A DNA stretch of 64,000 bases from Actinoplanes siamensis (GTDB lineage: Bacteria; Actinomycetota; Actinomycetes; Mycobacteriales; Micromonosporaceae): positions 1 to 64,000 of the forward strand of contig NZ_BOMW01000009.1 of the NCBI RefSeq assembly GCF_016862395.1, given 5' to 3'. Below are positions 53,318-61,435 of the stretch, in pieces. Below the pieces are notes generated by a model that searched no databases, was not told where the DNA came from, and saw only the letters and a list, made by a program, of their open reading frames with translations. A program made the position numbers and the translations under genes. Positions within the stretch are counted from its first letter, which is position 1. Each line of letters opens with the position of its first letter.

Positions 53318-53404
53318 GGAATTTCCTCCAGCGTATGCAATATCAGGCGCAGACAATAGTTGCAGGCGCGCTATATCTGCGCAAGCCGGTGTAAGGTGAG
53401 CGAC
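53318..53404. promoter_or_regulatory. MFS/MarR divergent control region
   Basis: The 87-bp gap is AT-richer than its surroundings and has inverted and repeated elements: TTGCAGGCGCG (near 53360) faces CTGCGCAA (near 53385), and CAGGCGC occurs twice. These fit a MarR operator overlapping both promoters. Exact sites need binding data. Confidence 0.45.
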
Positions 53405-53836
53405 ATGGGGATCGGGAACGACGCGGTGGAGATCCGCGCCCAGGGCTGGCGCCGGCTCGCCGCCCTGCACGGGCTGATCGAGACGGCGCTGGAGAGGGAG
53501 CTGCAGGCGGCCCACAAGCTGTCGGTGGTCGAGTTCACCGTGCTGGACGCCCTCAGCCGCCAGGACGGCTGGCACATGCGGATGCAGCAACTGGCCCGTG
53601 CCGCCGCGCTCTCCAGCAGCGCGACCACCCGGCTGGTCACCCGCCTGGAGGACCGCGGGCTGCTCACCCGCATCCTCTGCGCCGACGACCGCCGTGGTAT
53701 CTACACCGAGCTCACCCCAGCCGGCCAGCAGCTGCTCGGCCAGGCCCGGCCGATCCACGACCGGGTGCTGGAGGAATCGCTCGCCGAGGCCCAGCGGATC
53801 CCCGAGCTGGAGACCCTGGTCGTGGCGCTGACCTGA
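53405..53836 (+). CDS. MarR-family regulator
   Basis: The 143-residue protein has a MarR winged helix-turn-helix: LSVVEFTVLDALSRQDGWHM, RMQQLARAAALSSSATTRLV, TRLEDRGLLTRILCADDRRG, IYTELTPAGQQLLG. The divergent MFS gene is the expected target. ATG 53405 is preferred because upstream in-frame sequence is the control region. Confidence 0.92.
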   Translation: MGIGNDAVEIRAQGWRRLAALHGLIETALERELQAAHKLSVVEFTVLDALSRQDGWHMRMQQLARAAALSSSATTRLVTRLEDRGLLTRILCADDRRGIYTELTPAGQQLLGQARPIHDRVLEESLAEAQRIPELETLVVALT

Positions 53837-53857
53837 CGGAACGGGCCGCCGCCGGAC

Positions 53858-53947
53858 AGGAACCGCACATTCGTCGGGGCGCCGGAGTACGGAAACGTCC
53901 GCAGCGAGCTGACCGCGAAGGAACCGCACATTCGTCGGGGCGCCGGA
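53858..53947. repeat. 29-bp perfect direct repeat, 61 bp apart
   Basis: AGGAACCGCACATTCGTCGG and the following nine bases occur at 53858-53886 and again at 53919-53947. They lie just after the MarR gene at the edge of gene debris and do not form an array beyond two copies. Confidence 0.85.
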
Positions 53948-53995
53948 CCCGCCGAGCCGGAAACGCGAGCCGTGACCGCCGGTATCCTCCGGGGG

Positions 53996-54352
53996 TCAGA
54001 TGCGGCCGTAGCGCCTGGTGCCGTCCGGGTCGCGGCGGGCGATCCCGGCCAGCTCGTCGGCCATCATCACGCGCAGGGCCACCGAGGCGGACGGGCCGAA
54101 GGGGTCGAACCGCGGCGGGTCGCCCTGCCTGCCGGACGCCTCCCACGCCAGCCAGGCCTGCTCCGTACCATCGGATCGGGTTCTCCGGAATTCCGCCTAT
54201 GTCCAGGTCCCAGAGCTCGCGGTGCAGCCGCTCGGCGCCGTCGTGCATGCCGGGGTCGGCGAAGGCGATCCGCAGCGCGCCGTAACCACCCATCGAACTG
54301 CCCAGCAGCGAGATGTCGCCGGCGCGTTGTGCGGGGGCCGCTGCCAGCGAAT
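53996..54352 (-). pseudogene. Gene debris: esterase fragment with deletion and a second fragment
   Basis: The right part (about 54160-54352) reads AAPAQRAGDISLLGSSMGGY, GALRIAFADPG, the nucleophile elbow GxSxG of an alpha/beta hydrolase, and then jumps to MHDGAERLHRELWDLDIGGI, which looks like the later helix near the catalytic His; about 80-100 residues between seem deleted. The left part is in another frame (TEQAWLAWEASGRQGDPPRF, DPFGPSASVALRVMMADELA, GIARRDPDGTRRYGRI) and stops at 53996; I do not recognise it. Nothing here could make a working enzyme. Confidence 0.55.
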
Positions 54353-54364
54353 AAACTCCGCCGG

Positions 54365-54910
54365 ATGCGGCTGAAGCGGTTATGGCGGAGACATCACGAG
54401 GCGGCCAAGTTCCTCGTCGTCGGCGGGATCTGCTTCCTCGCCACCACCGCGGTGAATTACCTGCTCAAGCTCACCGTGCTGCGCGACAAGCCGGTCACCG
54501 CGCTGGCCTTCGCCACGGTGCTCGCCACCATCCTGTCGTACGTGCTGAACCGCGAGTGGTCGTTCCGCACCCGGGGCGGCCGGGAACAGCATCACGAGGC
54601 GGCGCTGTTCTTCGCGGTCAGCGCGATCGGCATCGGTCTCAACCTGATCCCGCTCGCGGTGTCCCGCTATGTTCTGGACCTGCGCGTGCCGGACGTGGGC
54701 CGGCCGGCCCAGGAGATCGCCGACTTCGTCAGCGGCATCGTGCTGGGCACGCTGGTGGCGATGGTGTTCCGGCTGTGGGCCGTCAAGCGCTTCGTGTTCC
54801 CGCATGCGGACGCCCGGGCGGCCCGTTCCCGGCCGGGTGCCGGCCCCCGGTTGCGGAGCAAGCTGCTCCGTCACGAACCACGACCCTCGGTACGCGACCG
54901 CCGCGGGTGA
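54365..54910 (+). CDS. GtrA-like membrane protein
   Basis: The 181-residue protein has four membrane helices of the GtrA family (AAKFLVVGGICFLATTAVNY, VTALAFATVLATILSYVLNR, ALFFAVSAIGIGLNLIPLAV, FVSGIVLGTLVAMVFRLWAV) and the motif LNREWSFRTRGG, where the family has NFxWVF-like. GtrA proteins are thought to flip lipid-linked sugars across the membrane for glycan synthesis. A basic tail follows. ATG 54365. Confidence 0.9.
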   Translation: MRLKRLWRRHHEAAKFLVVGGICFLATTAVNYLLKLTVLRDKPVTALAFATVLATILSYVLNREWSFRTRGGREQHHEAALFFAVSAIGIGLNLIPLAVSRYVLDLRVPDVGRPAQEIADFVSGIVLGTLVAMVFRLWAVKRFVFPHADARAARSRPGAGPRLRSKLLRHEPRPSVRDRRG

Positions 54911-54967
54911 CCAACGCCCGTCCGCGCCGGCTTCCGGCAGACGGGAAAGCAAGTGACCCGCCCGCGG

Positions 54968-55093
54968 TGACCACCATGAGAGCCGGCGTCGCTCGCCGGG
55001 CTGGGGCTCAGCGTCGCCGCCGGCGGCTTTTGACCACCATGAGGACCAGCCTCGCTCGCCGGGCTGGGGCTGAGGGTGGTCGTCGGCGGCTCG
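54968..55093. repeat. Two imperfect 63-bp tandem units
   Basis: Units start TGACCACCATGAG at 54968 and 55031 and share CTCGCTCGCCGGGCTGGGGC-like sequence. 63 bp equals 21 codons, but neither strand gives a recognisable protein. They fill the gap between GtrA and the next small gene. Confidence 0.6.
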
Positions 55094-55188
55094 TTCGCCG
55101 GGGAGTCCTTCCGGGGGTGCTGCGGGACCAGTCCGACTTCGATCGGCTGAGCCGGTGCATTTCCGCCGTCCCCGGGTACCTCCCCGGC

Positions 55189-55458
55189 ATGAGCCATGCA
55201 CAGAACGATCCCGACCGGGCACGGGGCCTGATCAGTGACGCGCAGGGCGAGTTCGTCCAGCAGCAGCCCGGCGGCCCGTTCGATCCCCGCGCCTTCCGCT
55301 CCGGCGCGACGGCCGGGCCCGCCACCGAGGCCACCGAAGCGGCCGAGGCCGGCGAGGCCACCGAGGCCCACCCGGCCGGCGCACCGCCGATGGCCGGAGA
55401 TCGCATGACCCCGCCCGGCCGGGAGATCGACAAGGCCAGGCCGGCGGGGGCGCGGTAG
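55189..55458 (+). CDS. Small Ala/Glu-rich hypothetical protein
   Basis: The 89-residue protein starts MSHAQNDPDRARGLISDAQG, EFVQQQPGGPFDPRAF, has a low-complexity run TEATEAAEAGEATEAHPAGA and ends GREIDKARPAGAR. The N-terminal part looks like real protein and the rest is disordered. There is no signal or membrane helix and only a weak ribosome site, so expression is uncertain. Confidence 0.5.
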   Translation: MSHAQNDPDRARGLISDAQGEFVQQQPGGPFDPRAFRSGATAGPATEATEAAEAGEATEAHPAGAPPMAGDRMTPPGREIDKARPAGAR

Positions 55459-55520
55459 AGGAGGCCGCCCGGGACGCGGTCGGGTTTGCCGGCTGTCCGG
55501 CTGCCACCGGAGGGCGCCGA

Positions 55521-56210
55521 GTGTCGTATCGTCGGACGGTGCCCGATTCCGTAACAAGCCGCACCAGGGGCGGCGGGCAGCCGCTCAAGACCAAGGCCGA
55601 GAAGCGGGCCGAGGCCAAGGCCGCCAAGGCCCGCGCCCGGGCGATCCGCAAGCGCCGCCGGGTGCTGGCCGTGGCCGGCGCCGCGGTGGTCGTGCTGGCG
55701 CTCCTCGTCGGGCTGATCGTCTGGGTCGGCGATGCGTCGCAGTCGGGCCCGCCCGCCCGGAGCGCGAGCACGGATGCCGGCGCCACCCCCGGCACGCCCG
55801 CGCCGAGCGCCGCGTTCCCGCCGCTGCCGGCGGGCGCCGATCCCGCGCTGGGCAGGAAGCCGTCCGCCGCCGCGGGCAGCGGCGCCGTCACGAAGCTCAG
55901 GGCGACGACCCTGATCGAGGGCACGGGCGCGACGGTCCAGTCGGGCCAGACCATCGACGTGAACTATGTCGGCGTGACCTACGCCGACGGCAAGGAGTTC
56001 GACTCGTCCTGGAGCCGCTCCGAGCCGTTCAGCTTCCGGATCGGGGCCGGCAACGTCATCCCGGGCTGGGACCGCGGGCTGATCGGGGTGAAGGTGGGCA
56101 GCCGCGTCCAGCTCGACATCCCCGCCGACCTGGCGTACGGGGAGAAGCCGAGCGATGGGCGACCGGCCGGCGCGCTGCGGTTCGTCGTCGACGTCCTGTC
56201 CGCGTCCTGA
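55521..56210 (+). CDS. Membrane-anchored FKBP-type peptidyl-prolyl isomerase
   Basis: The 229-residue protein has a basic cytoplasmic N-terminus (KTKAEKRAEAKAAKARARAI), one membrane helix (VLAVAGAAVVVLALLVGLIV, about 48-70), a Pro/Ser/Ala linker and an outer FKBP domain (VQSGQTIDVNYVGVTYADGK, FSFRIGAGNVIPGWDRGLIG, QLDIPADLAYGEKPSDGRPA). The FKBP pocket residues are kept. It may help folding of exported proteins. GTG 55521 has GGAGGG 6 nt upstream. Confidence 0.92.
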   Translation: MSYRRTVPDSVTSRTRGGGQPLKTKAEKRAEAKAAKARARAIRKRRRVLAVAGAAVVVLALLVGLIVWVGDASQSGPPARSASTDAGATPGTPAPSAAFPPLPAGADPALGRKPSAAAGSGAVTKLRATTLIEGTGATVQSGQTIDVNYVGVTYADGKEFDSSWSRSEPFSFRIGAGNVIPGWDRGLIGVKVGSRVQLDIPADLAYGEKPSDGRPAGALRFVVDVLSAS

Positions 56211-56226
56211 CCGCGCCGTCGGCCGG

Positions 56227-56442
56227 TCAATCCGGCAGCTCCTCCGGCCGCAGGTCGACGGAGCTGCGGATCTCGGACATGTTCCGGTAGGCCGCCAGCG
56301 GCATGCCGCGCAGGGCCCGGACCGCCGGTGAGTCCTCCTGGGCGCCGTGTCCGGTGGCATGCCGCACGATGGCGTCCTTGTCCGCCGGGAAGTCGAGGTC
56401 TTCCAGCAGTTCCCGTACTTCGGCGAAGGTGTCCGCGCTCAT
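56227..56442 (-). CDS. DUF2795 family small protein
   Basis: The 71-residue protein has the DUF2795 pattern: TFAEVRELLEDLDFPADKDA, IVRHATGHGAQEDSPAVRAL, RGMPLAAYRNMSEIRSSVDL. Members are short helical proteins of unknown function. It lies 30 bp downstream of the NDK-like gene on the same strand and may be co-transcribed. Confidence 0.85.
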   Translation of the reverse strand: MSADTFAEVRELLEDLDFPADKDAIVRHATGHGAQEDSPAVRALRGMPLAAYRNMSEIRSSVDLRPEELPD

Positions 56443-56472
56443 GCCGGGCCGGGTAGCCGCGGGCCGGGATCC

Positions 56473-57276
56473 CTACCGTCCCGGGGCCGGCGGGACGGGA
56501 CCGATGCCGCAGGCGGTGATGCCGTGTTCGAGCAGGATGCGGTGGCTGCGGGCGACCGCGCGGCGGCTGCCGACCGCGATCGGGTAACCGCCGACCCGGC
56601 CGGCATGCAGCATCAGCAGCACGGCGTGGGCCAGGGCGATGCCGGGCAGGGCGGACCAGACAGCTGTCACCGCGGAGTCCAGCGAGTGGGCGCGGTCGGC
56701 GCCCAGGTAGACCGCGGCGGCGGGGGAGCGGTCCAGGCGGTGCGGGGCCGGCGGCGGAGGATCGGCCGACTGCACGGCAGGCCACAGGGAGTCCACCAGA
56801 GCGGGCAGGTCCTCGTCCCGGCGGAAGTCCCGGCCGGCCGGGCGCGGCAGGTCGGCGGCGGGCTCGTCGCAGCTGAACGGGCCGGCGCAGGCCGGGCAGC
56901 GGCCGAGCAGGTGGGTCGCCTGGCGGGCCAGTTCGCCGCGGCGCTCGGCGGTGTGCACCAGGTTGGCGAACGGGCCGTTCGCGTACCGGGCGCGCATCAC
57001 GCGTTTGACCCGGCGCGCCGCCTCGAACGCGTCCGGGCCGTGCAGCAGCAGCACCTCGGACGGCCCGGCGCACAGGTAGCGGTCCAGGAACGCCTGCATC
57101 AGCACGTGTGTGCCGTCCCGGTACTCCGGCCACAGCAATCGCACGTCGGCCGGGGTCAGCCGGAGACGATGGCGGCACGCCACCGTCAAGCCCTCGGCCA
57201 CGGCGGCGGCCTCGACGGCGGCGGTCCGTCCCGTACCCAGGCAATCGGGTTTCAGAAGAACGAACGAGCGTGCCAC
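56473..57276 (-). CDS. Nucleoside diphosphate kinase-like protein with Cys cluster
   Basis: From GTG 57276 the protein has 267 residues. Its first 120 follow nucleoside diphosphate kinase: FVLLKPDCLGTGRTAAVEAA (5-24, Lys9 as in NDK), VLLLHGPDAFEAARRVKRVM, and NLVHTAERRGE with His108 in the place of the phosphorylated His (HGSD in NDKs). A CPACAGPFSC cluster (127-136) could bind zinc. The remaining 130 residues (SLDSAVTAVWSALPGIALAH, AVLLMLHAGRVGGYPIAVGS, RILLEHGITACGIGPVP) are helical and unrecognised. The usual NDK surroundings of the His are altered, so kinase activity is uncertain. ATG 57291 is an alternative start. Confidence 0.75.
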   Translation of the reverse strand: MARSFVLLKPDCLGTGRTAAVEAAAVAEGLTVACRHRLRLTPADVRLLWPEYRDGTHVLMQAFLDRYLCAGPSEVLLLHGPDAFEAARRVKRVMRARYANGPFANLVHTAERRGELARQATHLLGRCPACAGPFSCDEPAADLPRPAGRDFRRDEDLPALVDSLWPAVQSADPPPPAPHRLDRSPAAAVYLGADRAHSLDSAVTAVWSALPGIALAHAVLLMLHAGRVGGYPIAVGSRRAVARSHRILLEHGITACGIGPVPPAPGR

Positions 57277-57384
57277 ACCCGAACCCCTCATCCCGACGCC
57301 GCCTGATCGGCAATCCTACGGTCCGCCGGTGTCCCGCCCGCCTGCGCCGCCGGCGTCCGGGAGTGCCGAGTAGAGTCTTCCGGC

Positions 57385-60300
57385 ATGTACCGCCCGGTTC
57401 CGGCTCAGGTTGACCTGCCCGCCCTCGATCACGAGATCCTCCGTTTCTGGCGGGATCGCGACATCTTCGGACAGACCCTGCGGCAGTCCGCGGGGCGCCC
57501 CGAGTGGGTGTTCTACGAGGGCCCGCCGACCGCGAACGGCATGCCGGGCGCGCACCACATCGAGGCGCGCGTCTTCAAGGACGTGTTCCCGCGCTACCGG
57601 ACGATGAAGGGCTACCACGTCGCCCGCAAGGCCGGCTGGGACTGCCACGGCCTGCCGGTCGAGCTGGCCGTGGAGAAGGAGCTGGGCTTCTCCGGCAAGC
57701 AGGACATCGAGGCGTACGGCATCGCCGAGTTCAACGCGCGGTGCCGCGCCTCGGTGACCCGGCACACCGACGCGTTCGCCCAGCTCACCGAGCGCATGGG
57801 CTACTGGGTGGACATGGCCGGCGCGTACCGGACGATGGACCCGGAGTACATCGACTCGGTCTGGTGGTCGCTCCGGCAGATCTTCGACAAGGGCCTGCTC
57901 GTCGAGGACTTCCGGGTGGCCCCGTGGTGCCCGCGTGACCAGACGACGCTCTCCGACCACGAGCTGGACCAGGGGTACGAGATCGACGTCGACCCGTCGG
58001 TCTACGTCCGGTTCCCGCTGACCTCGGGCCCGCTGGCCGGCACCACGTCGTTGCTGGTCTGGACGACCACCCCGTGGACCCTGGTGTCGAACACCGCGGT
58101 GGCGGTGCACCCGAACGTGACGTACGTGGTGGTCACCGACGGCCGGGAGCGCCTGGTCGTCGCCGAGCCGCTGATCCCGGAGGGCTGGACGCCGACCGGC
58201 GAGAGCTTCCTGGGCAAGGAGCTCGAGCGGTGGACGTACCGGCGTCCGTTCGAGCTGGTCGAGGTGCCGGACGCGCACATCGTGATCCTGGCGGGCTATG
58301 TCACCACCGACAGCGGCACCGGACTGGTCCACCAGTCGCCGGCGTTCGGCGCGGACGACCTGGCGAGCTGCCGCGCCTACGGCCTGCCGATGGTCAACCC
58401 GGTGCGCCGGGACGGCACGTTCGAGCCGGAGATCGAGCTGGTCGGCGGGATGTTCTTCCGCGAGGCGAACGCCCCGCTGGTCGAGGAGCTCGAGGAGAGC
58501 GGGCTGCTCTTCAAGCACGAGCCCTACGAGCACAAGTACCCGCACTGCTGGCGCTGCCACACCGCGCTGATCTACTACGCGCAGCCGTCGTGGTACGTGC
58601 GGACCACCGCGGTGCGCGACGCGCTGCTGCGCGAGAACGAGAAGACGAACTGGCAGCCGGAGAGCATCAAGCACGGCCGCTACGGCGACTGGCTGAACAA
58701 CAACGTCGACTGGGCGCTGTCGCGCAACCGGTACTGGGGGACGCCGCTGCCGATCTGGCGGTGCGCCGACGGCCACCTGACGTGCGTGGGCAGCCGGGCC
58801 GAGCTCAGTGATCTGACGCATCGCGACCTGTCCGGCCTGGACCCGCACCGCCCGTTCATCGACGAGATCACCTTCGCCTGCCCGGAGTGCGGGCAGACCG
58901 CCACCCGCGTCCCCGAGGTCATCGACGCCTGGTACGACTCCGGGTCGATGCCGTTCGCCCAGTTCGGCTACCCGTACCGGAACAAGGAGCTGTTCGAGCA
59001 ACGCTTCCCCGCGCAGTTCATCTCCGAGGCGATCGACCAGACCCGCGGCTGGTTCTACACCCTGATGGCCGTCGGCACGCTGGTCTTCGACCGCTCGCCG
59101 TACGAGAACGTGGTCTGCCTCGGCCACATCCTCGCCGAGGACGGCCGCAAGATGTCCAAGCACTTCGGCAACATCCTGGAGCCGATCCCGCTGATGGACC
59201 AGCACGGCGCGGACGCGGTCCGGTGGTACATGGCCGCCGTCGGCTCCCCGTGGTCGGCCCGCCGGGTCGGTCACACGGCGTTGCAGGAGGTGGTCCGCAA
59301 GACCCTGCTGACGTACTGGAACACTGTCGCGTTCCAGGCGCTCTACGGCCGTACCGCGAACTGGACGCCGGAGACCGTGGTGGCGGGCCGCACCGCGATG
59401 GACCGCTGGGTCCTCTCCGAGCTGCAGGTGCTGATCCAGAAGGTGGACGCCGCGATGGCGGCGTTCGACCCGCACGAGACCGGCAAGCTGATCGCCGCCT
59501 TCATCGACGACCTTTCCAACTGGTACGTCCGGCGCAGCCGGCGCCGGTTCTGGCGCGGTGACCCGGCGGCGCTGGCCACGCTGCACGAGGCGCTGCGCAC
59601 GGTGACGCTGCTGATGGCGCCGATCACGCCGTTCGTCACCGAGCGGGTCTGGCAGGACCTGATCGTCCCGGTCGACCCGCGGGCGCCCGAGTCGGTGCAC
59701 CTGGCCGCGTTCCCGGAGCCGGACGGGTCGCTGATCGACGAGCGGCTCTCCGCGCAGATGGCGACCACGCGCCGGCTGGTCGAGCTGGGCCGCACCGCCC
59801 GCGCCGAGTCCGGTCTCAAGGTCCGCCAGCCGCTGTCGCGTGCCCTGGTCTCCGGCGCCGCCGACCTGTCCGGCGAGCTGCTCGGTGAGATCGCCGCGGA
59901 GCTCAACGTGAACGCGGTGGAGCCGCTGGCCGGCTCCTTCGTGGAGACGACCGCGAAGGCGAACTTCCGCGCGCTGGGCAAGCGGTTCGGCAAGGCGGTC
60001 CAGCAGGTCGCGGCCGCGATCCAGGCGGCTGACGCCGCGCTTCTCAAGACCGGTCTGCGTACGGCGGGAGCCGCGACGGTCACGGTCGGCGGTGAGGAGA
60101 TCACGCTGTCCCCGGAGGAAGTGGTGATCACCGAGACGCCGCGTGAGGGCTGGGCGGTCGCCTCGGACGCCGGCGCGAGCCTGGCCCTGGACCTGCACCT
60201 GACGCCGGAGCTGCGCCGGGCCGGACTGGCCCGGGACGCGATCCGGCAGATCCAGGAGGCCCGCAAGACCAGTGGCCTGGAGGTCTCCGACCGGATCCGG

Positions 60301-60471
60301 TTGCGGTACCAGGCCGGCGGGGACACCGCGCTGGCCCTGACCGAGCACGGTGCGCTGGTCGCCGACGAGGTGCTGGCCACCGACTTCGCCGAGGGCGAGC
60401 CGGACTGGGCGCAGCCGCGCGTCTTCACCGACGAGTCGATCGATCTGACGTTCTGGCTGACCCGGGTGTGA
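57385..60471 (+). CDS. ileS: Isoleucyl-tRNA synthetase, type 2
   Basis: IleRS joins isoleucine to tRNA-Ile in the cytoplasm. The 1028-residue protein has the class I signature FYEGPPTANGMPGAHHIEAR (the HIGH motif as HHIE), the editing domain (LVWTTTPWTLVSNTAVAVHP), WDCHGLPVELAVEKELGF, QTRGWFYTLMAVGT, and KMSKH at residues 589-593. KMSKH with this N-terminus marks the eukaryote-like type 2 group, which is less sensitive to mupirocin than type 1. No T-box leader is visible in the short upstream gap. A strong terminator follows. Confidence 0.97.
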   Translation: MYRPVPAQVDLPALDHEILRFWRDRDIFGQTLRQSAGRPEWVFYEGPPTANGMPGAHHIEARVFKDVFPRYRTMKGYHVARKAGWDCHGLPVELAVEKELGFSGKQDIEAYGIAEFNARCRASVTRHTDAFAQLTERMGYWVDMAGAYRTMDPEYIDSVWWSLRQIFDKGLLVEDFRVAPWCPRDQTTLSDHELDQGYEIDVDPSVYVRFPLTSGPLAGTTSLLVWTTTPWTLVSNTAVAVHPNVTYVVVTDGRERLVVAEPLIPEGWTPTGESFLGKELERWTYRRPFELVEVPDAHIVILAGYVTTDSGTGLVHQSPAFGADDLASCRAYGLPMVNPVRRDGTFEPEIELVGGMFFREANAPLVEELEESGLLFKHEPYEHKYPHCWRCHTALIYYAQPSWYVRTTAVRDALLRENEKTNWQPESIKHGRYGDWLNNNVDWALSRNRYWGTPLPIWRCADGHLTCVGSRAELSDLTHRDLSGLDPHRPFIDEITFACPECGQTATRVPEVIDAWYDSGSMPFAQFGYPYRNKELFEQRFPAQFISEAIDQTRGWFYTLMAVGTLVFDRSPYENVVCLGHILAEDGRKMSKHFGNILEPIPLMDQHGADAVRWYMAAVGSPWSARRVGHTALQEVVRKTLLTYWNTVAFQALYGRTANWTPETVVAGRTAMDRWVLSELQVLIQKVDAAMAAFDPHETGKLIAAFIDDLSNWYVRRSRRRFWRGDPAALATLHEALRTVTLLMAPITPFVTERVWQDLIVPVDPRAPESVHLAAFPEPDGSLIDERLSAQMATTRRLVELGRTARAESGLKVRQPLSRALVSGAADLSGELLGEIAAELNVNAVEPLAGSFVETTAKANFRALGKRFGKAVQQVAAAIQAADAALLKTGLRTAGAATVTVGGEEITLSPEEVVITETPREGWAVASDAGASLALDLHLTPELRRAGLARDAIRQIQEARKTSGLEVSDRIRLRYQAGGDTALALTEHGALVADEVLATDFAEGEPDWAQPRVFTDESIDLTFWLTRV

Positions 60472-60483
60472 CCTTTCCGCTTG

Positions 60484-60514
60484 CGCCCGGCTCGGGTCCC
60501 GCTCGAGCCGGGCG
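60484..60514 (+). terminator. Terminator after ileS
   Basis: CGCCCGGCTCG (60484-60494) pairs perfectly with CGAGCCGGGCG (60504-60514) around a 9-nt loop, 13 bp after the ileS stop. Confidence 0.8.
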
Positions 60515-60558
60515 TCCGCCGTCTACGCCGGAGTGGACGTCTGGGTAGGGTCGAGGGC

Positions 60559-60948
60559 ATGAGCGTCATTCCGGACAGTCATGTCGACCTGCTCCAGCGC
60601 CCGCTCTTCGGCCACTTGGGGACCACGCGCCCCGACGGGCAGGCGCAGGTCAACCCGATGTGGTTCAGCTACGACGGGGAGTTCCTCTACTTCACCAACA
60701 GCACGCAGCGCCGTAAGTACCACAATCTGCGGGCCGACCCGCGGATCAGTCTCTCCATCAACGACCCGGAGCAGCCGTACCGCTATCTCGAGGTCCGCGG
60801 AGTGGTGGAGCGCATCGACCCGGACACCTCCGGCGAGTTCTTCGCGGAGCTGGCCGCCCGCTACGACATGAGGTTCGACGGCCCGCCCGGCGACGTGGAG
60901 CACCGCGTCGTCCTGGTCGTGCGCCCCACCGCCGTCAGCTTCCAGTGA
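60559..60948 (+). CDS. PPOX-class F420-dependent enzyme (Rv1155 type)
   Basis: The 129-residue protein has the split-barrel pattern LQRPLFGHLGTTRPDGQAQV, NPMWFSYDGEFLYFTNSTQR, RKYHNLRADPRISLSINDPE, YRYLEVRGVVERIDP. Related proteins use coenzyme F420 to reduce small molecules. The substrate is unknown. ATG 60559 opens a family-typical start (MSVIPDSHVDLL). It is distinct from the copy at 5.3 kb. Confidence 0.9.
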   Translation: MSVIPDSHVDLLQRPLFGHLGTTRPDGQAQVNPMWFSYDGEFLYFTNSTQRRKYHNLRADPRISLSINDPEQPYRYLEVRGVVERIDPDTSGEFFAELAARYDMRFDGPPGDVEHRVVLVVRPTAVSFQ

Positions 60949-61000
60949 CCGTTTCCGGCCGGCTCCGCGGGTTGCCCGGGAGAGCCGGCCGGACGCTCGG

Positions 61001-61435
61001 TCAGACGGGTTCCGGCACGCGTTCCGGGGCGGCGCCGCGCCGGCTCGCGATCAGGCCGTCGAGCGACCAGGCGCCTGCCCCGACCGTCGCGATGAGCAGG
61101 AAGTTCCACGCGTACAGGGCGGGCAGGACACCGCCGTTCTGGATCGGCATCAAGCCGGCTTTCTGGTGCACCACGAAGTACGCGTAGGCCATCGAGCCCG
61201 AGGCCAGGATCGCGGCGGGCCGGGTGAACAGTCCGACCATGACGAGCAGTCCGCAGACGAACTGGATCAGCGCCGCGTACCAGTTCGGCCAGGTGCCGAC
61301 CGGGATCGCCTCGCCGGTGCCGCGGTTGCCGCCGAGCATGCCGAACAGTCCGGCCAGCCCGTGACAGGTGAACAGCAGGCCGACGACCACCCGGAACATC
61401 GGCCAGACAATGTGGGCGTAGCGGGGGGAAGACAA
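61001..61435 (-). CDS. DoxX family membrane protein
   Basis: The 144-residue protein has four helices of the DoxX family (MFRVVVGLLFTCHGLAGLFG, AALIQFVCGLLVMVGLFTRP, ILASGSMAYAYFVVHQKAGL, LPALYAWNFLLIATVGAGAW). DoxX proteins are found in thiosulfate oxidation and redox-stress systems; the role here is unknown. TTG 61435 is chosen as start because GAGGAGC lies 5 nt upstream and the protein then begins SSPRYAHIVWPMFR; the longer frame from 61618 adds about 61 residues of unrelated sequence. Confidence 0.85.
   Translation of the reverse strand: MSSPRYAHIVWPMFRVVVGLLFTCHGLAGLFGMLGGNRGTGEAIPVGTWPNWYAALIQFVCGLLVMVGLFTRPAAILASGSMAYAYFVVHQKAGLMPIQNGGVLPALYAWNFLLIATVGAGAWSLDGLIASRRGAAPERVPEPV

Noticed and set aside
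53858..53947. Two-copy 29-bp repeat considered as a CRISPR array
   Set aside because: Only two copies exist, there is one 32-bp interval, and no cas gene is near.
57292..57384. Possible T-box leader before ileS
   Set aside because: The gap is only about 100 bp and lacks the conserved T-box sequence UGGNACCGCG and the specifier-loop structures.
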